Assembly: GCF_029168945.1 (NCBI RefSeq)
Contig: NC_083602.1
Span: forward strand, 76,714,600-76,778,599
Origin: Cannabis sativa
Taxonomy: Eukaryota > Streptophyta > Magnoliopsida > Rosales > Cannabaceae
DNA length: 64,000 nt
Reading direction: 5' to 3'
The translations under genes were made by a program, and so were the position numbers. Of this stretch, positions 1 to 10,800 are shown in pieces (the first letter of the stretch is position 1; every line of letters starts with the position of its first letter). A model generated the notes under the pieces. That model made no database searches. It saw nothing but the letters and a program-made list of their open reading frames with translations, and had not been told where the DNA came from.

Positions 1-633
1 GGATGATCTCCTTCGAGCTTGACCAAACGAACATAAATGGTGGAGTACTCATTTCACATAAGCTGAAATATTATTTACACGTGGTCAAACCCAATATGCC
101 ATGGCCGACCACTTTTGTAGGCAATTTAATCTGATATTTTCATTATTTTAATGCCAAATAATTCAAACCTAACCCTAGTGGAATGCTATAAATAGGTAGT
201 GAAGGCTTCAGGAAAATTACACTTCTGATTCAAAAAATCTGAGCCTCTCTCTCTACCTTGGCCGCCACCCTCTCTCTCTCTTCTTCCTTGATAATTTCGA
301 AACACCTTAGTGATTAGAGTAGTGCCCACACACAGCAAGCAATACCTCAATCATAGTGAGGAAGATCGTGAAGAAAGATCATCAGCAAAGGAGTTTCAGC
401 ATCAAAGATTCAGAGAAAGAGATCCAAGTTCAGATCTTGATAATACTCTGCTAGAGAAAGGATACAAGGGTTAGAGATCTAAACGGAAGGAGTCATTTAA
501 TTCTGTTGCACCCAATGTAAGGTTTCTTAAACTTTATACTTGTTTATTTCATCGTTTTAGAAAGTTCATATTTAGGGTGTTAATCAACATACTTGTGAGT
601 AGATCTTAGATCCTGGTAAAATAATTTCTAACA
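1..633 (+). mobile_element. Angela element A, 5' LTR (left part outside window)
   Basis: This is the 3' portion of a BARE-1/Angela-type LTR. It ends CTAACA, a one-base variant of the family terminus CCAACA, and is followed at once by a primer-binding site. It matches the 3' LTR of the same element (from about 18560 to 19781) closely. Relative to that LTR it lacks about 590 bases, equivalent to 18648-19236, with the junction near position 88 and a CAA microhomology. The TATA box and downstream transcribed part are retained. The LTR start and the left target duplication lie outside the window. Confidence 0.93.
186..195 (+). promoter_or_regulatory. TATA box of element A 5' LTR
   Basis: The sequence CTATAAATAG lies about 440 bases before the LTR end. 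The same box stands at the equivalent place in every Angela LTR of the window (for example 19334-19343 on the plus strand). It is the likely core promoter for the genomic RNA, with a start expected about 30 bases downstream. The start site itself is inferred. Confidence 0.7.
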
Positions 634-635
634 AA

Positions 636-652
636 TGGCCTCAGAGCCATGG
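636..652 (+). other. Primer-binding site of element A
   Basis: The sequence TGGCCTCAGAGCCATGG starts two bases after the LTR end. It resembles the complement of the plant initiator-Met tRNA 3' end (TGGTATCAGAGCCATGG) except for CC in place of TA at positions 4-5. The identical 17-mer is found on the minus strand in elements 2 and 3, so the deviation is a family trait and not a chance mutation. Confidence 0.88.
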
Positions 653-991
653 TAATTGATTTGCTTGCAACAAATTTGGACTTTAAAACGATTGTTTGAT
701 GTTTTGGATGGTATCATGTTGTATTGAGTGTTATTTGATGATTGATTGATGTTTGTGAATTTTCATGAAAAATAATTGAATATCTGTTTCTGGAATTATT
801 TTTATTGGATAGTATGGAAAAAATTAAGCAAGTTACTTTTTTACAGAACTCAATTTCGATTTAATTTGAATTAATTATAATTTTTTGAAGTTTCGGAAAA
901 ATCGGGGTTGAGCAGCACACCTCCTGCGCGCGCGGATTTCATGCAAATCCTGCTGCCGCCGAGGTTGCTCGCCCAAATCACCCCTATGCGC

Positions 992-1025
992 GTGCGGACG
1001 GGTATGCACAGCATCCCGTCCGTAC
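992..1025 (+). promoter_or_regulatory. GC-rich leader hairpin (element A)
   Basis: CGGACGGG at 995-1002 pairs with CCCGTCCG at 1015-1022, and ATGC at 1004-1007 pairs with GCAT at 1011-1014. There is one bulged base and a three-base loop; outer pairs extend the stem to 992/1025. It lies in a GC-rich island inside a leader that is otherwise extremely AT-rich. Equivalent hairpins occur in elements 2 and 3. The function is unknown; RNA dimerisation, packaging or translation control are guesses. Confidence 0.6.
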
Positions 1026-2730
1026 AACTCACAATTTTTTCGTTTTTCTTTGTTTTTTCATGCTTTTTCATGGATTTAACTTCCGATTTTTTGTGTAGTT
1101 CTGTATTTATACATTTATTATTCCTAATTCAATTCTAATTATCATAATTAATTTATTTAATATTTTTTAAAATTAATTCATGATATTAGTGTAATTTGAA
1201 TTTGAAAATAGTGAATATCTATCTTTTTTGCTTAATTATCTATCTTATTTTTAAATTTGATTATATCTTATCTTATTTTTAAATTTAAGGTCAGATATTA
1301 AATTTTTTTAATTTTTATTTTGGAAATAATTAGACCTTATTTAAATTTAAAATAAGATAACTATAATCATGTAATTTTAAATAGATGTAATATATTTTGC
1401 TAACTTTTAAATTTTGTTATTTTATTTATTTAAATTACATTTAAAATCTGAAAAAGATATTCATTTATCTTTTTTTTTTAATTTTTTATTTAATTTTTAT
1501 TTATAAAATAACATTAAATTTCAAAAGTACTTAGCAAATTTCGAAATGATATTTAGGTTGGTTGAAACTTAATTTTTCAAAATTGTAGGTTTAAATTTTA
1601 AATATTTTTTTTAATTTCTAAATTTTCAAATTTTTTTAAATTTTCGAAAATAAATTTTTTATTTATTTAATTAATTATTTTTCGAAATTATTTATTTAAA
1701 ATTAAATAAATCCTACATCCAACTATCCAGCTAACCTTGTTGCGTGAGTATGTGTTTTAGCTTGTTTGTAATTTTTTAAAACCTATTATTGATTGATTGC
1801 AAATAGCCATGGTTAACTTGTTGACAGATCCAATGATCTGATTTTAACTCATGGCTCCCTTGGTCAAGTAAATAATTTGTAACAGGTATATTTACAATCT
1901 TCTTTCATCTGTGTATGACCTAGCAACATGATAGGACCCATCCAAAGTGTGCCTGTGTGAGCCTATGTGTTTAATTTCATTATAGATGCATATAGGTTGC
2001 TGTTGCTAAATAAAATATCATAGTTCTTGATAGATTTTATTTAGGCCCATTTAGTTTTGGGGCTATTCAATTAATAATAGTTGTTCATTTTAAGGTTAAA
2101 TTCCTCTCTTTTGGGCCTTGTGTGAGAGTTGGGAGCCATAGAAGTGGGTACGACATACTGAACCCAGCACCCCCTCACATGAACCACCCCTATTGTGAAG
2201 GCCCATTTGCCTGATTTGAATAACTGTACTAGGTTAATTAAATTAGTTTAACCTAATAAAATTGATTAGCAACATAATTAATTTCATTTATTTTGAAATT
2301 AATTTAAGAAAACCATAGTTTAAATAATTTTATATTCTAAGCTAAACTATATGTATTTTCTTGTATTTAATTAAATATAGAATTATAAGCATCTAGATTC
2401 TTTCTGAAGCTTAATTTAAATTTTTCATTAAATATTCCTATTTAAGTTGATATTTTGTTATCTATAACTATTCAACTTAAATCTGAATATCTTATGGATT
2501 TAAAATTTCAAAATTAAGTTGAGGAATTTTAGGAATTGGTTATTAAGATTCTTTAGATATTTTTAAGTTGATATTTTTTCAAATATTAACTTAAAATGGA
2601 ATATTTTCAAATTAAGTGGTTATAACTTAATTTTAATTTAATTAAATCTAATTTGAAATATATTTAAGTTGATTTTTTAGATTCTTCTAAAAACAACTTA
2701 AACAAGATATTTTCAAATTTGTTCCATTAT

Positions 2731-2959
2731 ATTCGAATTTATTTTTCGAATTTAAATAATAATTGAAATTTAATTAAAGTTGATTTTTTTTATTTAAACC
2801 AACTTTAATTTGTAATTTTTCATTATTATAATATGGAACTTGTTCGATATTTATTCGAATTTATTTTTCGAATTTAAATAATAATTGAAATTTAATTAAA
2901 GTTGATTTTTTATTTAAACCAACTTTAATTTGTAATTTTTCATTATTATAATATGGAAC
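2731..2959 (+). repeat. 122-bp tandem duplication in leader A
   Basis: Two consecutive copies, starting at 2731 and 2853, share an almost identical run from ATTCGAATTT to ATATGGAAC. They differ mainly by two bases in a T run. No function is evident; it is a local duplication in AT-rich DNA. Confidence 0.85.
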
Positions 2960-3253
2960 AGATGATTAAATAAAATACATATGTTTTTTTTTAAATAATG
3001 AGCTTTAATCAAAAGATATTCGATCTCCATTGTTGGTCTTACAATAGTTAAATTTTTTCAATATAACCTCGAGACGCTAGACTTCATCCCCCTATGGATG
3101 GTTATTCGTTGAACACTTTTAACACCGTAAGATTTTATTTGATAAGTGTTTTGTGAGTTTTCGTCTCTATTAGACTCTCCCCTACGGTGACTACTTAGAG
3201 ATAAACTCATAAAACATGAAACAATGGTGGAAGCTCATAAAATGAGAATAACC

Positions 3254-3386
3254 TTGACTCTCGCCTACCGGGACAACGTTGGATTCTCATTTTGATCGAA
3301 TAAAAGGTTGCTAAAATGTTTAATTTTAGATGAGCTGACTACTCTATTCAACTAATGTTATCTTTGACTCTCGCCTCTTAGGGACA
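3254..3386 (+). promoter_or_regulatory. Duplicated TTGACTCTCGCCT/GGGACAA motif before gag (A)
   Basis: TTGACTCTCGCCT followed within a few bases by GGGACAA occurs at 3254-3276 and again at 3364-3386. The same pair, at nearly the same spacing (107-111 bases), precedes the gag remnants of element 2 (40069-40090 and 40180-40202, minus) and element 3 (50355-50377 and 50462-50484, minus). Flanking DNA is much less conserved. Role unknown. Confidence 0.6.
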
Positions 3387-3537
3387 ACTTGTATTTCATT
3401 ATGTTGGAAACCTTGGAAAATAAACTATGTTAGATTTAGTATTTTTATAACATATGTGATTATTTGTTATTTTCAGAACTTGTGTATGAATTTTGAACCA
3501 AAACCTTACTTCTGTTTTATTGATGTGTTGTAGTGCC

Positions 3538-6517
3538 AATAACCCTCTTCCCATTCCACTCCTAGTTAATATCTTAGCAATTGAACTTGAAGTTATAAAC
3601 TCCTTGTCAGAGTAATACTTCACATATGCTCATGATGGACTTTAAATTCCAAAAAGCAGGTAAGCTGGGAATTGTTCACTCTGAAGAGCAAATAGTTCAT
3701 AACTCCATAAATCCTACTACTTCAAGCTTAGTTGAGAAGATAAGAGAAAGTGTTTCCACTTCCTCAAGTTATACTTCACAACAAATTGTACCATCAAGAA
3801 CAACAAATCACAAACGAATAAGCAGTAATGCTTTAGTCTTCGAATCATGTGTGTTAGAGAATGATAAATCCATTTGGATTCTTGATTCTGGGTCTACAAA
3901 CCATGTAAGTTGTTCATTGCAATTGCTTGAGAATTGGAATTATTTGAAATCCGGAGAGTTGAAACTTAAAGTTGGTAGTGGCGAAATGGTTTCGGTTAGA
4001 GCTAGAGGAAAAGCCAAACTCAAGTTTCAAAACAGAATTTTGGAATTAGACAATGTCTTATACATTCCAAATTTCAGTAGAAACTTGGTTTCTGTTTCAT
4101 GCTTACAATTGCAACAATACAAATTAGATTTTTCGAGTTCTGGTTCTACCATTTCTCGAAATGACATTCAGATTTGTGTTGCATCCATGGAACAGGGGCT
4201 TTATGTTCTTAGACCAAAAACACCATTTGCCCTACATAACGAACTTTTTAAAGTAGCTAAACCTAGAAACAACAAAAAGCAAAAGATCGTTGATGATAAT
4301 GAAACATATCTATGGCATTTACGTTTAGGTCATATAGGCTTTGATTGACTCAATAGGCTAACCAAAGACGGACCGTTGAAAAATGTCGTCTTAGGTGAAT
4401 TGCCAGTATGCGAGTCCTGCCTGGAAGGAAAAATGACTAAACGTTCTTTCTCTGCAAAGGGAGAACGTGCCAAACAACCCCTAGGGTTAGTGCATTCCGA
4501 TGTCTGCGGACCTTTGAATGTCAAAGCCCGAGGTGGTTATGAGTACTTTGTCACTTTCATTGACGATTACTCTAGATATGGACATATTTACCTTATGCAT
4601 AAGAAATCTGAAACATTTGCAAAGTTTCAAGAATTTCACGCATTGGCTCAAAACCAATTGGGTAAAACATTAAAGATCTTGCGAACTGATAGGGGTGGAG
4701 AATATATGGATATGCAGTTTAAAGATCATTTCATTGAACTTGGAATTGAATCCCAATTAACCGCCCCTAGCACTCCACAGCAAAATGGAGTTGCAGAAAG
4801 ACGGAATCGCACACTTTTGGAAATGGTTAGGTCCATGCTTAGTTTTTCAACTCTAGCTACGTCCTTCTGGGGATATGCAATTCAGATGGCAACCGACATT
4901 TTAAATGTTGTTCCATCTAAATCAATCCCTAAGACACCTTTTGAACTAAGGATTGGTCGTACACATAGTTTACGCCATTACAGAATCTGGGGGTGCCCTT
5001 CTCATGTCTTAAGAAAGAAAGACGGCAAACTTGAGTCACGAACTGAAGTTTGCATGTTTGTCGGTAATTCTAAAGAGACTAGGGGTGGACTATTTTATAG
5101 TGCTTTCAGATATAAGTCCTTCCAATGTTCCGTTCTCTTCCACATGTGAAGAAGACAATCCCACTCCCTCAGTTGAACAAACTGAGAAATCTACTACTGA
5201 AGTTTCATTTCAGAAGATCACCGCACCTCGTTGTAGTGGGAGGGTTTCAACAAAACCATCTCGTTATGGCTTGGATGGTGAAATCAATATGGTCGTAGGT
5301 GACGGTATTGATGACGATCCATTAACCTATAAACAGGCAATGGCTAGTCCGCAACGGAAACAATGGTCGGCCGGCATGGATTCAGAAATGGATTCCATGA
5401 AAAAGAACAAAGTCTGGGAATATGTAGACGCACCTAATGACTATCATCCGATAGGATGCAAGTGGGTTTACAAGAAGAAAAGAGGAGCTGGAGGCGAAGT
5501 CGAAACTTTTAAAGCTAGACTTGTAGCCAAGGGTTATACCCAAAGAGAAGGCGTGGACTATGAGGAAACTTTTAGTCCTGTTGCCATGCTCAAATCCATC
5601 CGAATTCTTCTCTCCATAACTGCTGCTTTCGATTATGAAATCTGGCAAATGGATGTCAAGACTGCCTTTCTTAATGGGGTACTTGAAGAAACCATCTATA
5701 TGGAGCAACCAGAAGGTTATGTTCTTCCTGGGCAGGAAAAGAAGGTTTGCAAATGAAACAGGTCTATCTATGGACTTAAGCAAGCTTCTCGCTCATGGAA
5801 CAAAAGGTTTGATGAAATCATCAAGACCTACAGCTTTCTTCAGAATGAAGATGAACCTTGTGTTTACCAACTCAAGGAAGACCAAGTAGTAGTATTCCTG
5901 GTCCTTTATGTTGACGACATTTTGATTATTGGAAACAATGTCAAGAAAATGACTCACATCAAGGAATGGCTCAACACTCAATTCGATATGAAAGATTTGG
6001 GTGAAGCAGCCTATGTTCTTGGTATTCAGATTATCAGAAACCGGAAGAACAGATCTCTTGCTCTCTCTCAAACAACCTACATTGACAAAGTTTTAGAGAG
6101 ATTCTCCATGAACAACACCCATGGGGCAAACATGCCTTCTAGATATGGTATTCGTCTATCTAAGGAACAGTCTCCGACTGATCCTCAAGAGATAGAGGAC
6201 ATGGCAAAAATTCCCTATGCTTCTGCAGTTGGAAGTCTAATGTATGCAATGTTATGCACTAGACCTGACATCTGCTATGCAGTTGGAATCGTGAGCAGGT
6301 ATCAGTAAAATCCAGGACAGCAACATTGGAATGCAGTTAAGTATATTAAAATACTTAAAGAGTACAAGGAATCTTGTGTTAGTCTACAAGGGTGGTGCTT
6401 TAAATCCCATAGGCTACACTGATTCAGATTTCCAGGCAAGTCTTGAAGACAGGAAATCTACATCTGGGATGGTGTTTACTCTTGGGGGTGGAGCAGTGGT
6501 TTGGAGAAGTGCAAAAC
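3538..6517 (+). pseudogene. Element A gag-pol remnant, part 1 (Angela-type polyprotein)
   Basis: This is the broken polyprotein gene of an Angela-type Ty1/copia element. The gag part is very short: the start codon region is deleted, and the frame jumps from the gag N-terminus to a FQKA block near 3645, with no zinc knuckle. Then come an aspartic protease (DSG at 3884-3892), the integrase zinc region (HLRLGH near 4316), the integrase core (PQQNGVAERRNRT near 4780) and reverse transcriptase with YVDD at 5907-5918. RNase H begins near 6400. Breaks: TGA at 4346-4348, an out-of-frame deletion near 5095-5125 that removes the integrase-RT linker, TGA at 5754-5756, TAA at 6306-6308 and a frameshift near 6350. 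The gene is interrupted at 6517 by the Sirevirus insertion and resumes at 17519. The BARE-1/Angela assignment rests on the RT/RNase H style and the LTR termini. Confidence 0.93.
6513..6517 (+). repeat. Target-site duplication AAAAC, left (element S)
   Basis: AAAAC immediately precedes the TGTTAATT start of the Sirevirus LTR and is repeated at 17519-17523 directly after the other LTR. Removing the insert and one copy restores continuity of the RNase H frame of element A, which supports a simple insertion. Confidence 0.95.
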
Positions 6518-6948
6518 TGTTAATTCCATTTTTGGCATATTTAATTGACAAAAATATTTTATTATTTAATGTATATTTCGGCTGGCATATATTGATATGG
6601 TTTCCATATTTGTGTAAATCAAACTTGAAAGGAAAGTTGTCTAGCTTTCCTATTTTTGGAAAAAAGGTAAAAATGGTAAGTTTGGTTACCCATTTCGTTT
6701 TTATCTAACCAGCTGTGTAATCTGATCTTGTGTTGAGTTTCCCATTTTCTTAGATCAGGTTTCTTGAAGAGAAAACCGGAGCTAAACTTTCCTTTTCTAT
6801 AGAAGGAAAGTTGTAGTTACTGCCCACGATTCTGTAGGTACAGAAACGGAAATTCCTGGACTGATTGAAGAATTATTTTAGGGAAGTTTCTAGTGGGTTG
6901 AGGTCTTGTTCAGACCGAATGTAAGCTGTCTATGAGATGTATATTCAT

Positions 6949-6956
6949 TATAAATA
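6949..6956 (+). promoter_or_regulatory. TATA box of element S LTR
   Basis: TATAAATA lies about 430 bases into the LTR and is repeated at 16723-16730 in the 3' LTR. It is the best core-promoter candidate in this LTR. The transcription start is not visible from sequence alone. Confidence 0.6.
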
Positions 6957-7202
6957 CATCTTATAGTAGCTAGGTTTTGTATCTCTTTCACACACTTAGA
7001 ATTGCTTTCATATCTTAAGGAAAGAGTGTCTTTGTTTAGTACCTCTCTTGGTACCTCTCTTGTATCTTTGAATTTCATTCATATCTTTAGAAAAGAGAGT
7101 CTTTGATTTGTAGAGAAGAGTTGTTCTACTCTTACTCTGTTTATTTGTTGTTTGTATTGTCTTGAGTATGTATTCAAGTCTACAACGAAGAAGAACATCA
7201 GT

Positions 7203-7350
7203 GCACCTTCGGGAGAAGGGTATTTACAAGCTTTCGGGAGATTGCTTTTGAAGTCTTGCATCGGGAGGATACAAGCACACAACCTTCGGGAGATGGTTGT
7301 ATAGGCTTTCGGGAGATAGCCTTTAAGCCTTGAATCGGGAGGATTCAAGC
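7203..7350 (+). repeat. Six TCGGGAG hairpin units in element S LTR
   Basis: The heptamer TCGGGAG occurs at 7209, 7234, 7261, 7286, 7309 and 7335. Most copies are flanked by short complementary arms, for example AACC...GGTT around the fourth, GGCT...AGCC around the fifth and GAATC...GATTC around the sixth. The array is repeated in the 3' LTR at about 16977-17124. Conserved palindromic motifs in LTRs have been described for Sireviruses; whether these are the same motif needs comparison. Confidence 0.75.
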
Positions 7351-7746
7351 ACTCTTCAAGGTGATCGAAGGGAGTTCGAGCACTTGGAGTTTTATCAAGA
7401 TTCGGTTAGTAGGTGGAATACATCAAGCTTGCGGCATACAATAAGAGGGAGTCTATTTATGCATAAGTCAATTACTTTGTATTTTTGATACCGATCTAAT
7501 GAATCTTATCTCTGGGCGTGGCCCCGTGGACTAGTAACAATCTGAAAGGATTGTTGAAACCACGTACAAAAATCTTGTGTGTTTTTACTTTTATGCCTTT
7601 TTGTTGTTTTTAAGGTTTCTCTGGAGTTACGAAGTTGCATTACGTAACTACGGAAAGCATTTTCGATACGAGTTTTATTATTCCGCATTTAATTAATCAT
7701 TTAATTAAATAATCAAACTGGGAATATTAAAATACGGAATTTCAAT

Positions 7747-7758
7747 TGGTATCAGAGC
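7747..7758 (+). other. Primer-binding site of element S
   Basis: TGGTATCAGAGC lies two bases after the LTR end. It is a perfect 12-base complement to the 3' end of plant initiator-Met tRNA, the usual primer for plant Ty1/copia elements. Element A carries CC in place of TA in the same site. Confidence 0.92.
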
Positions 7759-7817
7759 AAGTCACTAAATTCTTAGTGAGATCTTGAGGTTATTCCGTTT
7801 AACTTGTTTTGTGTGAG

Positions 7818-10800
7818 ATGTCTTTGTTTGCAGAAGGAAGTTCCATCTCTAGACCTCCTCTATTGAATGAGTCGAATTATCCTTATTGGAAGGTCAGGAT
7901 GAGAGCTTTCATCAAATCGCAAGATGAGAAAGCATGGAGAGCTATTCTTACAGGTTGGTCTCAACCTACTGAAAATGATGAAAAAGGTAATACTCAGGTA
8001 AAATCTGAACTCAGTTGGACCACTGAAGATGAAAAACTGTCTGGTTATAATAATAAGGCTTTACATGCTATTTTTAATGGTGTTGGTGAAGGTTTTATTA
8101 AATTAATATCATCTTGTGAATCTGCAAAAGAAGCATGGGAAATCCTTCAAATTCAATTTGAAGGTACTGCTGATGTAAAAAGATCACGATTTACCATGCT
8201 TCAAACTAGATTTGATGAATTGAGAATGTCAGATACTGAAACTTTAAATGATTTCTATGAAAGATTATCTGACATCTCTAATGAGTTTTTTGCCTTGGGA
8301 GAAAAACTAGATGAATCTGTCTTGGTTCGAAAAATTGTTCGAGTTCTTCCTGACAGGTTTGATACAAAATTGCTTGCAATGGAAGAGGCGAAAGATTTTG
8401 GCAAAATGAAGGTTGAGGAACTCATGGGATCTTTAAGAACCTTTGAGTTGAATCAACAAATCAAGAAAAAGAGTAAGCAAAATCTCTCGAATGAGAAAAG
8501 CAAAGGTATTGCCTTTAATGCTTCTGAAAATATTGTTTCTGATGATGAAAATGATGATGAAATGGTTCTATTGGCAAAAAATTTCCAAAAATTCTTGAAA
8601 TCTGGTGGAAATAAAAAGTTCTTTTCAAAGAACCCAAAAGGTAACATTTCTGGTAACATTCCCTCTAAACCTTTTCCATCTAACAATAAAAAAGGTATTA
8701 AATGCAGAGAATGTGAAGGTTTTGGTCACACTCAATCTGAATGTGCTAATACCTTAAAGAAAAATAAAAAGGGATTGAATGTTACTTGGAGTGATGATTC
8801 TGAGAGTAGTGAGGATGAAAAAGAAAAAGTTGTCCTAACAAGTGTTTTGTCAAGAAATTTGCAGGAAAAAGGAAAAAGCATTTGCTTGAACAATATCCTG
8901 ATCAATGACAACAAGGAAGAATCCAGATCCGAATCAGATGAGTCAGAAATTGATGAGGATTCCATGATTGAATCCTACAAGGTAATGTTTGGTAAGTGGT
9001 TGGAAACTAGTGCTGAAAATCGCTCCCTGGTTAAAGATAATAAAATTTTGTGTAACAACATTAATGAGTTGGAAGATAAACTCAAATGTTGTGAATCTGA
9101 ATTGTCTTTAAAAGAGTCAAAAATTATTTCTTTAACCAAGGAAATTGATAACATTAAAAAGAATGTTAAAATGTTAAATCCAGGTTCCACCATCTTTGAA
9201 AAAATTCAAAAATCTGGCCAAACCAATCATGCTGGGCTGGGTTATGTTCCAAATCAACCTGTGTCTAATACCACTAATAGTTTTGTTTCTGGAAGAACTG
9301 TTTCTACCTCGCAGGTCTCTGTCTCGACAGCAAAGCACTCTGTTGTTACAGAAAAGAAGCAGCACGGTAAGTTTGACAACTTCAAAGGGAAAGGAAGACG
9401 TTTCATTCCTATTTGCCATTTTTGTGGAGTAAAAGGTCACATTCGACCTAAATGCATAACCATGCATAACATGTTTAAATCTAATTACATTGGAAATAAA
9501 CATGTTTTACAAAAACAAAAATGGGTTGTCAAAAACAAATGCTTGGTAGGTTCTACTTGTTTTAAAACTGTTGCTTCTAACATGTGGTATTTTGATAGTG
9601 GTTGTTCCAAACACATGACAGGTGAAAAAGAATTTCTTGTGAACATAAGACCAATGCCTTGTGGAGAAGTTACATTTGGTAACGGTCTTACTGGTAAAGT
9701 CATAGGAATGGGAACTCTCAAGTTCGAAGGGCTTCCTAAACTAAAAAATGTCATGTTGGTTGAAGGACTAAAAGCTAATCTACTTAGCATTAGTCAGATT
9801 TGTGATCAGGGTTATACTGTGAGCTTTGATAGCAATCATTGCTATGTATATAATATTCTTGATGAAATTGTGTTACAAGGGCTGCGATCTAGTGATAATT
9901 GTTATACTCTCACTACGCATGCCACTTGTCATTCTGTCATTGAAAATGTTACTGACCTATGGCATGAAAAACTTGGTCACATTCACTTTAAAAATCTGAA
10001 AAAATTATCTGTTTCAGGGATTGTTCGAGGATTACCTAAATTAGGTAAAGAGTCATTGGGAAAATGTGGTCCATGCCAGTTAGGTAAGCAACTGAAAATT
10101 TCTCACAAGAGTGTCCCAGATGTGAATACTTCCAGAGTTCTCGAACTCTTGCACATGGACTTAATGGGTCCAATCCAGGTAGAAAGCTTAAATGGTAAAA
10201 GATATATTTTTGTTTGTGTTGATGATTTTTCTCGATTCTCATTGGTGGATTTTTTGAGAGAAAAATCTGATACTTTTGAAGCTTTCCAAACTCTGTGTTT
10301 GAAATTACGAGTTGAAAAAGATTGTAACATTGGCAAAATTGTTAGGATTAGGAGTGATCATGGTAAGGAATTTGAAAATACCGTATATGATGAATTTTGT
10401 AAAGCTAACGGTATTTCTCATGAATTTTCTGCTCCTAAAACTCCTCCACAAAATGGAGTGGTTGAAAGAAAGAATCGTACTCTAGCAGAAATGGCTAGAG
10501 TAATGTTGAATAGCAAGAAGCTCACAAAGCGCCTTTGGGCCGAATCCATTAACACTGCTTGCTATACCATCAACAGAGTATTCTTGCGCCCAGGTACTCA
10601 CAAAACACCATATGAAATCTGGAAAGGTAAGAAACCAAATGTAAGTCACTTTCATGTGTTCGGATGTAAGTGTTATATTTTACGAGATCGTGATTACATC
10701 TGTAAATTTGATTCTAAAAGTGATGAAGGTGTTTTCTTAGGATATTCCACAAATAGTAGGGCATATCGTGTGTATAACATGAGAACCCAAACTGTTATGG

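Larger units (their letters stand above)
653..3537 (+). other. Long untranslated leader of element A
   Basis: This is about 2.9 kb of very AT-rich sequence between the primer-binding site and the gag remnant. No coding region is supported: the few frames in it are short and not conserved in meaning. Long leaders are typical of BARE-1/Angela elements. It holds a GC-rich island near 905-1030, a 122-base tandem duplication at 2731-2959 and a duplicated motif at 3254-3386. The same order of blocks occurs on the minus strand in elements 2 (43649 down to about 40000) and 3 (54972 down to 50204). Confidence 0.85.
6518..7744 (+). repeat. Element S 5' LTR
   Basis: This 1227 bp LTR starts TGTTAATTCC and ends AATTTCA (TG...CA termini). 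It holds a TATA box at 6949-6956 and six short hairpin units at 7203-7350. It is nearly identical to 16291-17518, except for a short patch near 6572-6577 and a cluster of differences near 7593-7670. Confidence 0.95.

Noticed and set aside
636..652. tRNA gene fragment
   Set aside because: Only the 17 bases complementary to a tRNA 3' end are present, at the position expected for a primer-binding site; no tRNA body is there.
908..1138. A 76-codon frame in the GC-rich island of leader A and similar frames at 43163-43431 and 54397-54753
   Set aside because: The island is conserved as paired arms, not as protein: the frames differ between elements and change strand, so a coding role is not supported.
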